Positions 1-7,920 of a DNA stretch of 42,145 nt are shown here, piece by piece. The DNA is from Candidatus Aerophobota bacterium. Its GTDB lineage: Bacteria; Aerophobota; Aerophobia; Aerophobales; JAGGVN01. The DNA lies in the NCBI GenBank assembly GCA_021158005.1, contig JAGGVN010000132.1, positions 1 to 42,145 of the forward strand. Direction: 5' to 3'. The notes under the pieces are model-generated. The model was given only the letters and a program-made list of their open reading frames with translations, ran no database searches and was not told the origin of the DNA. The stretch's first letter is position 1, and each line of letters starts with the position of its first letter. The position numbers were made by a program, and so were the translations under genes.

Positions 1-211
1 AAAAGTGCGTTTTAAAATTCACCACCTGCGCTTTAGCATGCACTCCCGCATCTGTCCTTCCCGCAGCTACTGTTTTTATCGGCTCGTTAAAGAGACGACG
101 GAGACTCTCTTCTACTACTTCCTGAATAGTGAGAACCCCTGGTTGTCTTTGCCATCCGTGATACCGAGTTCCCTCATATTCTATAATTAATTTTATATTG
201 CGCAGACTCAC
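1..211 (-). CDS. truA: tRNA pseudouridine synthase A (TruA), N-terminal part, cut by window edge
   Basis: Only the first ~70 residues are present; the gene runs off the left edge. Translating the minus strand gives an N-terminus with IKLIIEYEGTRYHGWQRQ followed by GRTDAGVHA, the signature block of TruA, whose Asp is the catalytic nucleophile for uridine isomerisation at positions 38-40 of tRNA anticodon stems. The most plausible start is the GTG at 211-209 (V-S-L-R-N-I-K); no ATG lies in frame nearby and the Shine-Dalgarno sequence is weak, so the exact start is uncertain. It follows rplQ by 55 bases, the common rplQ-truA order at the end of the alpha operon. Confidence 0.88.
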   Translation of the reverse strand, partial: MSLRNIKLIIEYEGTRYHGWQRQPGVLTIQEVVEESLRRLFNEPIKTVAAGRTDAGVHAKAQVVNFKTHF

Positions 212-266
212 CGGTGATCTTTTAGTAATCTAAACTTATGAAATTTTTCTTCTTCTCTCTCGAAAA

Positions 267-617
267 TTAAACCAGCTTCACTTTACACATCAAAGCATTA
301 TCCCCTTTTCGATAACCTACTTTTATCACTCGCGTATATCCCCCGTTACGTTCCTTATACCGGGGAGCAATTGCACTGAAGAGTTTTCTCACTACCTTCT
401 TCTCCCGAATAAATTTAAGAACATTCCTCCGATGAGAAAGAGAACCCTTCTTTGCCAGAGAAATCATCTTCTCTGCGAAACGAGCTGCTTCTTTTGCTCT
501 GGCTTCAGTAGTAAGAATCTCCTCATAAAAAAGGAGAGAACTAACCAAATTAACGAGTAAAGCCTTAGAATGGTCTTTATCAGACCCAAGTTTTATTTCT
601 CTTTTTTTATGCTTCAT
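267..617 (-). CDS. rplQ: 50S ribosomal protein L17
   Basis: 116 residues, the normal length of bacterial L17. It lies near the exit of the peptide tunnel in the large subunit. The diagnostic N-terminal half is clear: K-L-G-S-D-K-D-H-S-K-A-L-L-V-N-L, then L-T-T-E-A-R-A-K-E-A-A-R-F-A-E-K-M-I, and a C-terminal G-G-Y-T-R-V-I-K-V block with the expected R-K-G-D-N-A. The usual first motif M-R-H-R is M-K-H-K here. Its ATG lies 11 bases inside the end of rpoA, so translation is probably coupled to rpoA. It is the last ribosomal protein gene of the cluster before truA. Confidence 0.97.
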   Translation of the reverse strand: MKHKKREIKLGSDKDHSKALLVNLVSSLLFYEEILTTEARAKEAARFAEKMISLAKKGSLSHRRNVLKFIREKKVVRKLFSAIAPRYKERNGGYTRVIKVGYRKGDNALMCKVKLV

Positions 618-1557
618 CTTTTTCTCTCTCTGGAGCCAATTTAAGATTATATTCAGCTAACTTCTCTTCTACTTTCTGGAGAGATTTTTTCCCAAATTTC
701 TCTATTTCTAAAAGTTCATGGGGGCTTTTCTTCAATAAATCTCCTATTCTCTTTATCCCCGAATTTTTTAAGGCATTAAGAGGAGCAGCACTAATTTCTA
801 ACTTCTCAATTCCCTGTTTTAAAAAATCACCGGTTACCTCTTTTTTACCCTTCTCCTCTTTAGTAATAAGAATTTCCAGGTGTTCCTTTAATAATTCTGC
901 CGCTCTCTTAAGTGCTTCCTCGGGTTTAATAGTCCCATCGGTGAAAATTTCCATAATAAGAGAATCAAAATCGGTTTTTCCTCTTAACCTGAAAGGATTT
1001 ACCTGGTATTTTACTCTTTTAACCGGGGTAAAAATAGAATCAACAGGTATAGTCCCCAGAGGTTGATCGGCTTCCCTATTCTCCTTAGCTTCCACATATC
1101 CCTTCCCTTGAGCAAAAGTGAGCTCCATAGAAATTTGTGTATTCTCATCATTAAGAGTAGCAATATATAAATCAGGATTGACAATCTCTAATTCACTATC
1201 AATTTGAAAATGAGAAGCTTTTATCTTCAAAGGGCCTTTGAGATTCAGAAAAATTTTTTTCTTTTCAACAAAGAGCTTAGCTCTTACCTGCTTCAAATTT
1301 TGAATGATTTCTAAAACATCTTCTTTAACCCCGGGAATAGCATAAAACTCATGGGGAACTCCATCGATTTTCACCGAAGTGATAGCACTACCAGGAATAG
1401 AAGATAAAAGAATTCGACGAAGGGCATTCCCTATGGTTATACCCCATCCTTTCTCCAGAGGTTCTATGATAAACTTTCCGTAAACATTAGAGAGGGTTCC
1501 TTTTTCTACTTTAATTTCTTTTGGCTTTATTAACTCCTTCAATCCCTCCTCCTTCAT
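607..1557 (-). CDS. rpoA: DNA-directed RNA polymerase subunit alpha
   Basis: 316 residues, normal for bacterial alpha. The N-terminal dimerisation domain is intact: F-I-I-E-P-L-E-K-G-W-G-I-T-I-G-N-A-L-R-R-I-L-L-S-S-I-P-G at residues 29-56. The C-terminal domain occupies about residues 250-305 and ends with the F-G-K-K-S-L helix-hairpin-helix motif. In the alpha-CTD the block matching E. coli E261-LTVRSANCLK-271 reads E254-ISAAPLNALK-264, so the position of Arg265, the key residue for UP-element DNA contact, is Ala258. Asn268 and the G-K-K-S contacts are kept. The gene sits between rpsD and rplQ as in the standard alpha operon. Confidence 0.98.
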   Translation of the reverse strand: MKEEGLKELIKPKEIKVEKGTLSNVYGKFIIEPLEKGWGITIGNALRRILLSSIPGSAITSVKIDGVPHEFYAIPGVKEDVLEIIQNLKQVRAKLFVEKKKIFLNLKGPLKIKASHFQIDSELEIVNPDLYIATLNDENTQISMELTFAQGKGYVEAKENREADQPLGTIPVDSIFTPVKRVKYQVNPFRLRGKTDFDSLIMEIFTDGTIKPEEALKRAAELLKEHLEILITKEEKGKKEVTGDFLKQGIEKLEISAAPLNALKNSGIKRIGDLLKKSPHELLEIEKFGKKSLQKVEEKLAEYNLKLAPEREKDEA

Positions 1558-1597
1558 TTTAAAATATAATGAAAAAAAGTTTCATTGAAAGTAGCAA

Positions 1598-2191
1598 CTA
1601 CCTCGAATAAAATGCTATGATTAATGGCAAAGAGATATCTTGTCTTACTTCTTCAGAAAGAGGAAGTCTTTTTACTTTCCCACTTAAAGAACCTCTATTT
1701 ACCTCTAACCATTCTGGAACTACCCTTTTCTCGGAAATTTCTAAAATCTGTTTCATTACAGGAAGTTTCTTACTCTCCTTTCTTACCTCAATTACATCTC
1801 CCTCTTTTACCAAATAGGAAGGAATGTCTACTTTCCGACCATTAACTAAAAAATGCCCATGAACTACCAATTGACGAGCTTGAGAAAGAGAAAGGCTGAA
1901 ACCTAAAAGAAACACAACTCGATCAAGCCTGCGCTCTAATAATGTCAATAACTCCTTTCCCCCTTTCTGATAGTATTTCTTTAACTCCTTCTCCGAAAGT
2001 CCATATATACATCGTAGTTTCTGCTTTTCTCTCAATTGTTGGCCATAAGTAGATAGCTTTTCCGCTCCCCGAAAAGTCCGCGAGACTCTTTTCTGGAAAC
2101 TACACTTCTCTGTATAACATCTCTCTCCTTTAAGAAAGAGTTTTGTATTCAGCCGACGACACAATTTACACTTACTCGCTCTTATTTCCAC
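1598..2191 (-). CDS. rpsD: 30S ribosomal protein S4, zinc-finger form
   Basis: 197 residues. S4 nucleates 16S rRNA folding and in many bacteria represses the alpha operon. The N-terminus has C-K-L-C (residues 8-11) and then C-Y-T-E-K-C (25-30), a four-cysteine zinc site like that of B. stearothermophilus-type S4. The S4 RNA-binding domain follows (L-E-R-R-L-D-R-V-V-F-L-L-G, then A-R-Q-L-V-V-H-G-H-F-L-V-N-G). The segment after the zinc site, normally P-P-G-Q-H-G, reads V-S-R-T-F-R-G-A-E. The start is GTG, preceded by AAAGGGGT at good spacing. The 108-base gap upstream carries a possible promoter. Confidence 0.97.
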   Translation of the reverse strand: MEIRASKCKLCRRLNTKLFLKGERCYTEKCSFQKRVSRTFRGAEKLSTYGQQLREKQKLRCIYGLSEKELKKYYQKGGKELLTLLERRLDRVVFLLGFSLSLSQARQLVVHGHFLVNGRKVDIPSYLVKEGDVIEVRKESKKLPVMKQILEISEKRVVPEWLEVNRGSLSGKVKRLPLSEEVRQDISLPLIIAFYSR

Positions 2192-2258
2192 TTTTTTTAC
2201 CCCTTTCTTCCGGAAAAATCATCTCTTAATTTTTAACTCCCCATCTAAAAAAGATTTA

Positions 2259-2287
2259 TCTTTATTACTAATATTGGTAATTATCAA
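2259..2287 (-). promoter_or_regulatory. possible sigma-70 promoter before rpsD
   Basis: In the rpsK-rpsD gap the minus strand reads TTGATA, 17 bases, TAAAGA. The -35 match is good and the -10 match moderate. It could give rpsD-rpoA-rplQ extra transcription independent of rpsM-rpsK. The region is AT-rich, so chance matches are likely and only the spacing and position support it. Confidence 0.35.
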
Positions 2288-2299
2288 CCAAGAATTAAA

Positions 2300-2695
2300 T
2301 CATACTTTTCTTTTTTTAGGAGGACGACATCCATTATGAGGAATAGGAGTAGCTTCTTTAATGGAAATCACCTTTAATCCAGATGCTTGCAGAGTTCTAA
2401 TAGCTGTCTCCCGACCACTACCCGGACCCTTTACCACCACCCGAATTCTCTCTACTTGAAAATTATCCTTGGCTTTTCTCGCTATTTCTTCTGCTGTCTT
2501 CTGAGCAGCGAAAGGAGTTCCTTTTTTTGTCCCTTTAAAACCTACATGTCCTGCTGCTGACCAACAGAGCACCTCGCCCTTTAAATTAGTGATAGTAATA
2601 ATGGTGTTATTAAAAGTTGAATGAATATAGGCTATTCCCTCTTCAACCTTCATTCTTTTTTTCTTTTTTCTTTCTTCTCTTTTTCTTTTAGCCAT
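2300..2695 (-). CDS. rpsK: 30S ribosomal protein S11
   Basis: 131 residues. S11 sits on the platform of the small subunit near the E site. Recognised by [17 protein letters not shown], the [19 protein letters not shown] block and the C-terminal [13 protein letters not shown]. The N-terminus is a run of Lys/Arg/Glu, as usual. It follows rpsM by 15 bases, with a stretch of AAGGAG-type sequence before the ATG. Confidence 0.98.
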   Translation of the reverse strand: MAKRKREERKKKKRMKVEEGIAYIHSTFNNTIITITNLKGEVLCWSAAGHVGFKGTKKGTPFAAQKTAEEIARKAKDNFQVERIRVVVKGPGSGRETAIRTLQASGLKVISIKEATPIPHNGCRPPKKRKV

Positions 2696-2710
2696 TCCTT
2701 ACTCCTTCTC

Positions 2711-3088
2711 TTATTTTTCTTTTTTCTTCCGAAGTCCGATTCCTCTCCCGGGTCCTTTGCGCGTTCGGGCGTTACATCTCGTTCTCTGTCCTCTAACGGG
2801 GAGTCCCTTCTTATGTCTGATCCCTCGATAACAGTTAATTCTTATTAACCGGGAGATATTAGCACTAATTTCTCTCCTGAGTTCTCCTTCTATTTTATAA
2901 TTATTCTCAATAACCTGACGTAATTTATTTACCTCTTCCTCAGTAAGATCCTTAACCCGTATCTCTGGATTTATCCCCACTTGAGAAAGAATACGAATAG
3001 CTAAAGGACGTCCAATCCCATAAATTCGAGTCAAACCTATTTTCACTTTTTTATGAGGAAAAAGTTCTACTCCTGCAATTCTTGCCAT
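2711..3088 (-). CDS. rpsM: 30S ribosomal protein S13
   Basis: 125 residues, first gene of the alpha block. S13 forms inter-subunit bridges and contacts P-site tRNA. The start M-A-R-I-A-G-V-E-L and the I-Y-G-I-G helix-two-turn-helix motif are typical, as is the C-terminal [15 protein letters not shown] block. A GGGGAG Shine-Dalgarno lies before the ATG. A 113-base gap separates it from rpmJ and contains a promoter-like sequence, so the alpha genes may have their own promoter as well as readthrough from spc. Confidence 0.98.
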   Translation of the reverse strand: MARIAGVELFPHKKVKIGLTRIYGIGRPLAIRILSQVGINPEIRVKDLTEEEVNKLRQVIENNYKIEGELRREISANISRLIRINCYRGIRHKKGLPVRGQRTRCNARTRKGPGRGIGLRKKKEK

Positions 3089-3110
3089 TAATAACTCTCC
3101 CCTTTTATAT

Positions 3111-3140
3111 TTATAACCTCTTTCTCTATAAGAGTGCCAA
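3111..3140 (-). promoter_or_regulatory. possible promoter of the alpha genes (rpsM onward)
   Basis: On the minus strand TTGGCA is followed after 18 bases by TTATAA, 22 bases upstream of the rpsM ATG. The gap between rpmJ and rpsM is one of the few long ones in this cluster, which supports a regulatory role. Transcripts starting here would have a very short leader, too short for a large S4-binding pseudoknot. Confidence 0.4.
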
Positions 3141-3201
3141 TTTAGTTATCAGTCTTCTACTTTCTGAATTTCAATTAAAACCGATACAATCTGATTAAAG
3201 A

Positions 3202-3315
3202 TCATCCCTGACGTTGTTTATGCTTGGGATTTTCACAAATGACCCTTATTACTCCTTTCCTTTTAATTATCTTACACTTTCTACATATTTTTCTTACCGA
3301 GGATCTAACTTTCAT
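3202..3315 (-). CDS. rpmJ: 50S ribosomal protein L36 (zinc form)
   Basis: A 37-residue ORF, exactly the canonical length. It reads [14 protein letters not shown], continues with [12 protein letters not shown], and ends N-P-K-H-K-Q-R-Q-G. The three cysteines (11, 14, 27) and His32 form the C3H zinc knuckle of L36 in the large-subunit core. It overlaps the end of infA by 11 bases, the usual infA-rpmJ order. Confidence 0.97.
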   Translation of the reverse strand: MKVRSSVRKICRKCKIIKRKGVIRVICENPKHKQRQG

Positions 3316-3538
3316 TCCCTTTTCCTTCCCTATAAATAATTCTCCCCCGTGATAAATCATAAGGAGAAATCTCTAAACTGACCTTATCTCCGGGGAGTAT
3401 CCTGATAAATCTCATTCGCATCTTTCCACAAACATGAGCTAAAACCTTATGCCCGGTAGATAATCTCACTTTAAAAGTAGCATTAGGCAACATTTCCTCT
3501 ACAACTCCGCTCGTTCTAATCAATTTTTCTTTAGCCAA
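3305..3538 (-). CDS. infA: translation initiation factor IF-1
   Basis: 77 residues; a single OB-fold. IF-1 binds the A site of the 30S subunit during initiation. It has the family's opening ([21 protein letters not shown]), the [13 protein letters not shown] core and the [12 protein letters not shown] ending. It overlaps adk by 8 bases and rpmJ by 11. The map gene (methionine aminopeptidase), often found between adk and infA, is not here. Confidence 0.98.
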   Translation of the reverse strand: MAKEKLIRTSGVVEEMLPNATFKVRLSTGHKVLAHVCGKMRMRFIRILPGDKVSLEISPYDLSRGRIIYREGKGNES

Positions 3539-4148
3539 TTCCCTCTTCCTTTAAAAGTAAAAGTATATCCTGAAAAATCTGCTCAGGAGACTTATTTCCC
3601 TGAATATGGCGCAAAATCCCCTTCTTCTCATAATAACTAATTAAAGGATAAGTATATTTTTTATACACCTCTATCCTCTTTAAAATGGTCTCAGGATTAT
3701 CATCATCTCTGCGGAATAATTTAGTCCCACAAATATCACACTTTTGCTTCTTCTCTCTATAAATCTTACCACAAATTGGACAAATCAGACGACGACTAAT
3801 CCGCTCAAATACTGTTTTCTCATCCACCTTTATATTTATCACCAAATCTATCCCATCCTCCAGCAATCTGTCTAATTTCTCTGCCTGAGTTAAATTTCGG
3901 GGGAAACCATCCAGGACAAAATCTCTCCCTCTTAATTTATTTTCCAAAAGGGTAAAAAGAAGAGGATCAGGCACCAATTCCCCCTTTTCCATAAAATTCC
4001 TCACTTTTTCTCCAAGAGGATTTTTTTCTTCTGCAGCTTTTCTCAAAATATCTCCTGTAGCGATGTGGACTAATCCAAACTTTTTCTTTAGCTTTTCTGC
4101 CTGCGTTCCTTTTCCTGCTGCGGGCGGACCTAATAAAACTAAACGCAT
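3531..4148 (-). CDS. adk: adenylate kinase, zinc-LID type
   Basis: 205 residues. It catalyses ATP + AMP = 2 ADP in the cytosol. The P-loop is G-P-P-A-A-G-K-G-T (residues 7-15), with Ala in place of the usual second Gly. The AMP-binding region (T-G-D, then D-G-F-P-R at 80-84) is intact. The LID carries C123-P-I-C126 and C137-D-I-C140, a structural zinc site common in Gram-positive and thermophilic enzymes, followed by R-R-D-D. It lies 3 bases after secY, the classical secY-adk pair of the spc operon. Confidence 0.98.
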   Translation of the reverse strand: MRLVLLGPPAAGKGTQAEKLKKKFGLVHIATGDILRKAAEEKNPLGEKVRNFMEKGELVPDPLLFTLLENKLRGRDFVLDGFPRNLTQAEKLDRLLEDGIDLVINIKVDEKTVFERISRRLICPICGKIYREKKQKCDICGTKLFRRDDDNPETILKRIEVYKKYTYPLISYYEKKGILRHIQGNKSPEQIFQDILLLLKEEGIG

Positions 4149-4151
4149 ATA

Positions 4152-5438
4152 TTAGCTTCCTCTCCTTATAAATCCTTTATAATGGCGCATTAAAAGATGG
4201 GATTCTAACTGTTGAACAGTATCTAAAGCTACTCCTACTGCAATAAGAATAGAAGTTCCCCCAAAAGGAACACTATTATATAAAAATTTCTGATTAACTA
4301 AAGGCGGTAATATAGCAATAATGGCAAAGAAAATTGCCCCCACAAAAGTCACCCGGGTAAGGATAGCCGTAATATGAGCTACTGTAGGTTTTCCCGGGCG
4401 TAAACCGGGAACGAATCCTCCATATTTACGCATATTATCCGCCACCTGAACAGGATTAAAGACTACCGCCGTATAGAAAAAAGTAAAAAATATCACCGCC
4501 AAAGCATATAACACATAATAAAAAGCATTCCCCGGACTTAACCACCGAGCAACAGCTTGAGTAAAAGGATGAGGAATAAATTGAGCCAGAGTAGCTGGTA
4601 ACATAAGTAGAGAAATGGCAAAGATTATTGCTATTACCCCTACTCCTCCTACTCGAATAGGAAGATAGGTACTCTGTCCTCCATATACCCTTCTTCCCAC
4701 TACTCTTCGCGCATATCGAATAGGAATTCTTCTCTCTGCCTGATATATCACTACCACCGCTGCTATTATTAATATAGCCATCACGGCGAAAAAAAAGAGA
4801 GTAAAAGGAGTAAGTTGTCCTGTGCGCAATATCCTTACAATATTACCCATTACTGTAGGTAATTGGGCTATAATATTAATAAAAATAATTAAAGAAATAC
4901 CATTACCTATGCCTCTCTCGGTAATCTTTTCCCCCAACCATACTACAAATATGGTCCCGGTAACTAAAGTTATCACTCCCGGGATAATAAAGAGTGCTCC
5001 CCGGGTAAATACAAAAGCCCCTTCATTCATACTTTGAACCATATATATTAAACCCAATCCTTGAATAACGGCGATGGGAATAGTAAAGTAACGCGTCCAT
5101 TGATTAATTTTTTGTCTTCCTTCCTCCCCCTGCCGGGCTATCTCTTCCAGTCGAGGAATAGCTACAGTTAAAAGCTGGAAAATAATGGAAGCCATAATAT
5201 AAGGCATTACTCCCAGAGAAAAGATAGACATCCTTCTAAGTGCTCCTCCGGCAAAGATATTCATCAATCCAAATGTCCCTGTTTGAAAGAGAGTACTTTG
5301 ACTAAGAGCTTCTATATTTATGCCCGGGATAGGAATGTAGGCACCCACTCGATAAACTAAAAATATCCCCAATGTAAAGAGAATTCTCTTTCTAACTTCG
5401 GGAATCCGGAAAACATTTCTAAAATTTTCCCACATCAT
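4152..5438 (-). CDS. secY: protein translocase subunit SecY
   Basis: 428 residues with ten predicted membrane segments, the channel of the Sec translocon in the inner membrane. Signature stretches: [13 protein letters not shown] near the N-terminus (plug side), [11 protein letters not shown] in the fourth-fifth helix region, and [10 protein letters not shown] in the cytosolic loop. The C-terminus ends [10 protein letters not shown]. Its ATG overlaps the stop of rplO, so it is coupled to the upstream ribosomal genes. Partner SecE is encoded in the same window at 26849-27040; no SecG gene is seen. Confidence 0.98.
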   Translation of the reverse strand: MMWENFRNVFRIPEVRKRILFTLGIFLVYRVGAYIPIPGINIEALSQSTLFQTGTFGLMNIFAGGALRRMSIFSLGVMPYIMASIIFQLLTVAIPRLEEIARQGEEGRQKINQWTRYFTIPIAVIQGLGLIYMVQSMNEGAFVFTRGALFIIPGVITLVTGTIFVVWLGEKITERGIGNGISLIIFINIIAQLPTVMGNIVRILRTGQLTPFTLFFFAVMAILIIAAVVVIYQAERRIPIRYARRVVGRRVYGGQSTYLPIRVGGVGVIAIIFAISLLMLPATLAQFIPHPFTQAVARWLSPGNAFYYVLYALAVIFFTFFYTAVVFNPVQVADNMRKYGGFVPGLRPGKPTVAHITAILTRVTFVGAIFFAIIAILPPLVNQKFLYNSVPFGGTSILIAVGVALDTVQQLESHLLMRHYKGFIRRGS

Positions 5439-5827
5439 ATCTCTTCTGCAACTCCCTTAGCTTTCTCTATCTTCTCCCGAGCTTTTTTTGAAAAAAAATG
5501 AGCCTTTACCTTTATAGGTTTATTAATCTCTCCTCGAGCAAGTATTTTAATCTTTCCTCTTCCTTTAACCAACCCAACCTCTCTTAAAAGCTCAGGAGTA
5601 ATTTCTTCATCTTTTTCAAACCTATTTAAGCTCTCCAGATTTACTATTTTGTTCTTTTGCTTTAAAGGGTTAGCAAAACCTCTCTTGGGAACCCTCCTTA
5701 CTAAAGGCATTTGCCCTCCCTCAAACCATGGAGAAACTTTACCCCGAGCTTTTTGTCCCTTATGTCCCCGAGTAGAAGTTTTTCCGTGTCCAGAGCCAGG
5801 ACCACGACCCACCCTCTTTCGCTTCAT
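5435..5827 (-). CDS. rplO: 50S ribosomal protein L15
   Basis: 130 residues, somewhat shorter than the 144-146 of E. coli or Bacillus. The start is trimmed: it opens [28 protein letters not shown], so the usual ten or so residues ahead of the R-V-G-R-G motif are missing. The [11 protein letters not shown] block and the C-terminal G-V-A-E-E-I are typical. Its ATG overlaps the end of rpsE by 4 bases, leaving no room for rpmD (L30), which usually lies between these genes. Confidence 0.97.
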   Translation of the reverse strand: MKRKRVGRGPGSGHGKTSTRGHKGQKARGKVSPWFEGGQMPLVRRVPKRGFANPLKQKNKIVNLESLNRFEKDEEITPELLREVGLVKGRGKIKILARGEINKPIKVKAHFFSKKAREKIEKAKGVAEEI

Positions 5828-6309
5828 TCTTTTCTCCTTCGCAATTCAAGAATTTCTTCGGGACTCCGAAGCATCTTTAAAGCTATCAGAGTAGCCTTAG
5901 CGGTATTAAGAGGATTATTGCTTCCCAGAGATTTAGTAAGAACATTTTCTATTCCTGCTAACTCTACTACTGCTCTCACTGTTGGTCCTGCTACCACACC
6001 TGTCCCCGGAGAAGCTGGTTTAAGAAGAACACAAGAAGCTCCAAATTTTGCCTGAACCTGATGAGGAATAGTGCCATCTTTAATAGGAATAGTAATTAAA
6101 TTCTTTTCTGCTTTTCTTCGAGCTTTCTCTATTGCCCCTAAAAGCTCCTTAGCTTTCCCCAGGCTTAAACCCACTCTTCCCTTTCGATCTCCTATTACCA
6201 CTAAAGCATTAAAACCTATTCTTCGTCCTCCTTTGACCACGGTAAAAACTCTTCTCACTCTTATTACCCTTTCCTCCATTTTAGGCTTTTGTTCTATTTC
6301 TTTCCTCAC
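5824..6309 (-). CDS. rpsE: 30S ribosomal protein S5
   Basis: 161 residues. S5 lies at the mRNA entry channel and affects decoding fidelity. The S5 N-terminal double-stranded-RNA-binding domain is seen as [30 protein letters not shown], and the C-terminal half has [12 protein letters not shown] and L-G-S-N-N-P-L-N. It follows rplR after 26 bases and runs directly into rplO. Confidence 0.98.
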   Translation of the reverse strand: MRKEIEQKPKMEERVIRVRRVFTVVKGGRRIGFNALVVIGDRKGRVGLSLGKAKELLGAIEKARRKAEKNLITIPIKDGTIPHQVQAKFGASCVLLKPASPGTGVVAGPTVRAVVELAGIENVLTKSLGSNNPLNTAKATLIALKMLRSPEEILELRRRKE

Positions 6310-6335
6310 TTTTTTCTCCCCTGTTTTGCCAAATG

Positions 6336-6662
6336 CTAAAACTTTAAGCCTTGTTTTCTCATCCCTTCTGCGAGAGCTTTCACCCTTCCATGATAGGGAT
6401 AAGAACCGCGGTCAAAAACCACTTGCTCTATACCCCTTTCCTTTGCTTCTTTTCCAATAATTTTTCCTATCTTTTCAGCTATTTCCACACTCTTAGCATT
6501 AGTACAAGTTTTCCCTTCTTTAAATTTTAAAGAGGAAATGCTTATCATTGTCTTGCCCTGGAGATCATCTATCAACTGGACATAAAGATATCGATTACTC
6601 TTATAGATAGAAACTCTCGGCCTATTTTTTGTTCCCCAGACTCTATTTCTTCTCTTCTTCAT
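6336..6662 (-). CDS. rplR: 50S ribosomal protein L18
   Basis: 108 residues. L18 binds 5S rRNA in the central protuberance with L5. The chain opens M-K-K-R-R-N-R-V-W-G-T, a shortened N-terminal tail compared with the ~120-residue family, then R-P-R-V-S-I-Y-K-S-N-R-Y-L-Y-V-Q-L-I-D-D and the C-terminal V-V-F-D-R-G-S-Y-P-Y-H-G-R-V-K-A-L-A-E-G. The ATG overlaps the rplF stop by 4 bases. Confidence 0.97.
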   Translation of the reverse strand: MKKRRNRVWGTKNRPRVSIYKSNRYLYVQLIDDLQGKTMISISSLKFKEGKTCTNAKSVEIAEKIGKIIGKEAKERGIEQVVFDRGSYPYHGRVKALAEGMRKQGLKF

Positions 6663-7213
6663 CCTTGTCCCTGCGCTCCTATAACTCTTTTTGTTGCCTT
6701 ACGCTTCACTAATTCTCCTTTATACCTAATTCCTTTTCCTTTATAAGGTTCAGGTTTTTTCAAAGCTCTGATCTGGGCTGCGATTTCTCCTACTTTCTGT
6801 TTATCACAACCGGAAACTTTAATATTTCGGGAGCCTATCACTTCTACCTTTACTTCCTCAGGAAAAGAATATTTGAGGGGAGAAGAAAATCCCAGATTCA
6901 ATATCAAATTCCTCCCTTCCAATTTAGCTGAGTAACCTAATCCTACTATCTCCAGCTCCTTTACAAATCCTTTATTTACTCCCTCCACCATATTATAAAT
7001 AAGACTACGAAGAGTTCCATGCATCGCTTTACTATACTCATCATCTTTTAATCTCTTAACTAAAAGTTTTCTGTCCTCCAAAATTATCCGAAAAAAGGGA
7101 GGATATTCTCTCTCTAACTTTCCCCGCGGTCCTTTAACCTCAACCTTATTCTCATAAATATTTATTTCTACTCCTTCAGGAATAGAAATAGGCTTATCAC
7201 CTATCCTTCCCAT
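6659..7213 (-). CDS. rplF: 50S ribosomal protein L6
   Basis: 184 residues with the two repeated L6 domains. L6 sits near the sarcin-ricin loop and the factor-binding centre. Recognised by M-G-R-I-G-D-K-P-I-S-I-P-E-G-V at the start, V-K-G-P-R-G-K-L-E-R, and the C-terminal K-K-P-E-P-Y-K-G-K-G-I-R-Y motif. It is separated by 12 bases from rpsH and overlaps rplR by 4 bases. Confidence 0.98.
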   Translation of the reverse strand: MGRIGDKPISIPEGVEINIYENKVEVKGPRGKLEREYPPFFRIILEDRKLLVKRLKDDEYSKAMHGTLRSLIYNMVEGVNKGFVKELEIVGLGYSAKLEGRNLILNLGFSSPLKYSFPEEVKVEVIGSRNIKVSGCDKQKVGEIAAQIRALKKPEPYKGKGIRYKGELVKRKATKRVIGAQGQG

Positions 7214-7225
7214 TTTTACACTCCC

Positions 7226-7621
7226 TTACCAGATATAACAGATTACTTCTCCACCTACTCCCAACTTACGGGCTTCCTCTCCGGTATAAATCCCCTTAGA
7301 GGTAGAAAGGATACAAATTCCAAGATTATTTAGCACCTTTGGTATCTCTTTTTTACCTACATATATACGTCTACTTGGTTTACTCACCTGCTCCAGATGA
7401 GTAATTACTCTCTTTCTACCATCTAAATATTTTAGATATACGGTAATAAAATTCTTTTTGCCCGACTTTCTCACTCTGTATCCTTTGATAAAACCTTCTC
7501 TCTCCATAATTCTCGCTATTGCTTCTTTCATCTTAGAACTCGGACACTCTACCTCGGGCTTAAAAACCATATTAGCATTTCTAATCCTTGTTAAAAAATC
7601 ACTCACCGGATCGTTAAGCAT
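7226..7621 (-). CDS. rpsH: 30S ribosomal protein S8
   Basis: 131 residues, standard length. S8 binds the central domain of 16S rRNA and in E. coli represses the spc operon. It opens M-L-N-D-P-V-S-D-F-L-T-R-I-R-N-A-N and ends with S-T-S-K-G-I-Y-T-G-E-E-A-R-K-L-G-V-G-G-E-V-I-C-Y-I-W, both diagnostic. A 113-base gap with a promoter-like sequence lies between rpsN and this gene, unusual within an otherwise tight spc block. Confidence 0.98.
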   Translation of the reverse strand: MLNDPVSDFLTRIRNANMVFKPEVECPSSKMKEAIARIMEREGFIKGYRVRKSGKKNFITVYLKYLDGRKRVITHLEQVSKPSRRIYVGKKEIPKVLNNLGICILSTSKGIYTGEEARKLGVGGEVICYIW

Positions 7622-7637
7622 TCTCTTCCTCTTATTA

Positions 7638-7667
7638 ATTTTATCTTAGCTCTTGGTTCTCAGTCAA
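7638..7667 (-). promoter_or_regulatory. possible internal promoter before rpsH
   Basis: On the minus strand TTGACT is followed after 18 bases by TAAAAT, in the gap between rpsN and rpsH. Both boxes are good sigma-70 matches. This would give extra transcription of rpsH to secY. The -10 lies only 17 bases from the rpsH ATG, so the transcript would have a very short leader or be nearly leaderless. Treat as a candidate. Confidence 0.38.
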
Positions 7668-7734
7668 AATCATTTAGAATAACAAATCAAGGATATTACT
7701 CTCCACCCTAAAACTATTTCTTAATCACTCCAAA

Positions 7735-7920
7735 TTACCAGCTTGCCTTCTTAATCCCCGGAATATGTCCCTCATGAGCAAGTTTACGAAAGCAAATTCT
7801 GCAAAAACCAAATTTTCTCATATATCCTCGGGGGCGTCCACAAATCTGGCATCTATTGTATGCACGCACTTTAAATTTTGGTTCCTTTTTAGCTTTTTCT
7901 ATAAGAGCTTTTTTTGCCAT
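7735..7920 (-). CDS. rpsN: 30S ribosomal protein S14, zinc-binding type
   Basis: 61 residues, the length of the zinc (C+) type S14 rather than the ~100-residue zinc-free type. It starts [10 protein letters not shown]. The zinc site is R-C-Q-I-C (residues 23-27) and F-C-R-I-C (38-42), followed by [18 protein letters not shown], all typical. The start chosen has a GGAGA element 3 bases before it; a longer reading frame upstream belongs to the end of rplE. It overlaps rplE by 32 bases. Confidence 0.97.
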   Translation of the reverse strand: MAKKALIEKAKKEPKFKVRAYNRCQICGRPRGYMRKFGFCRICFRKLAHEGHIPGIKKASW

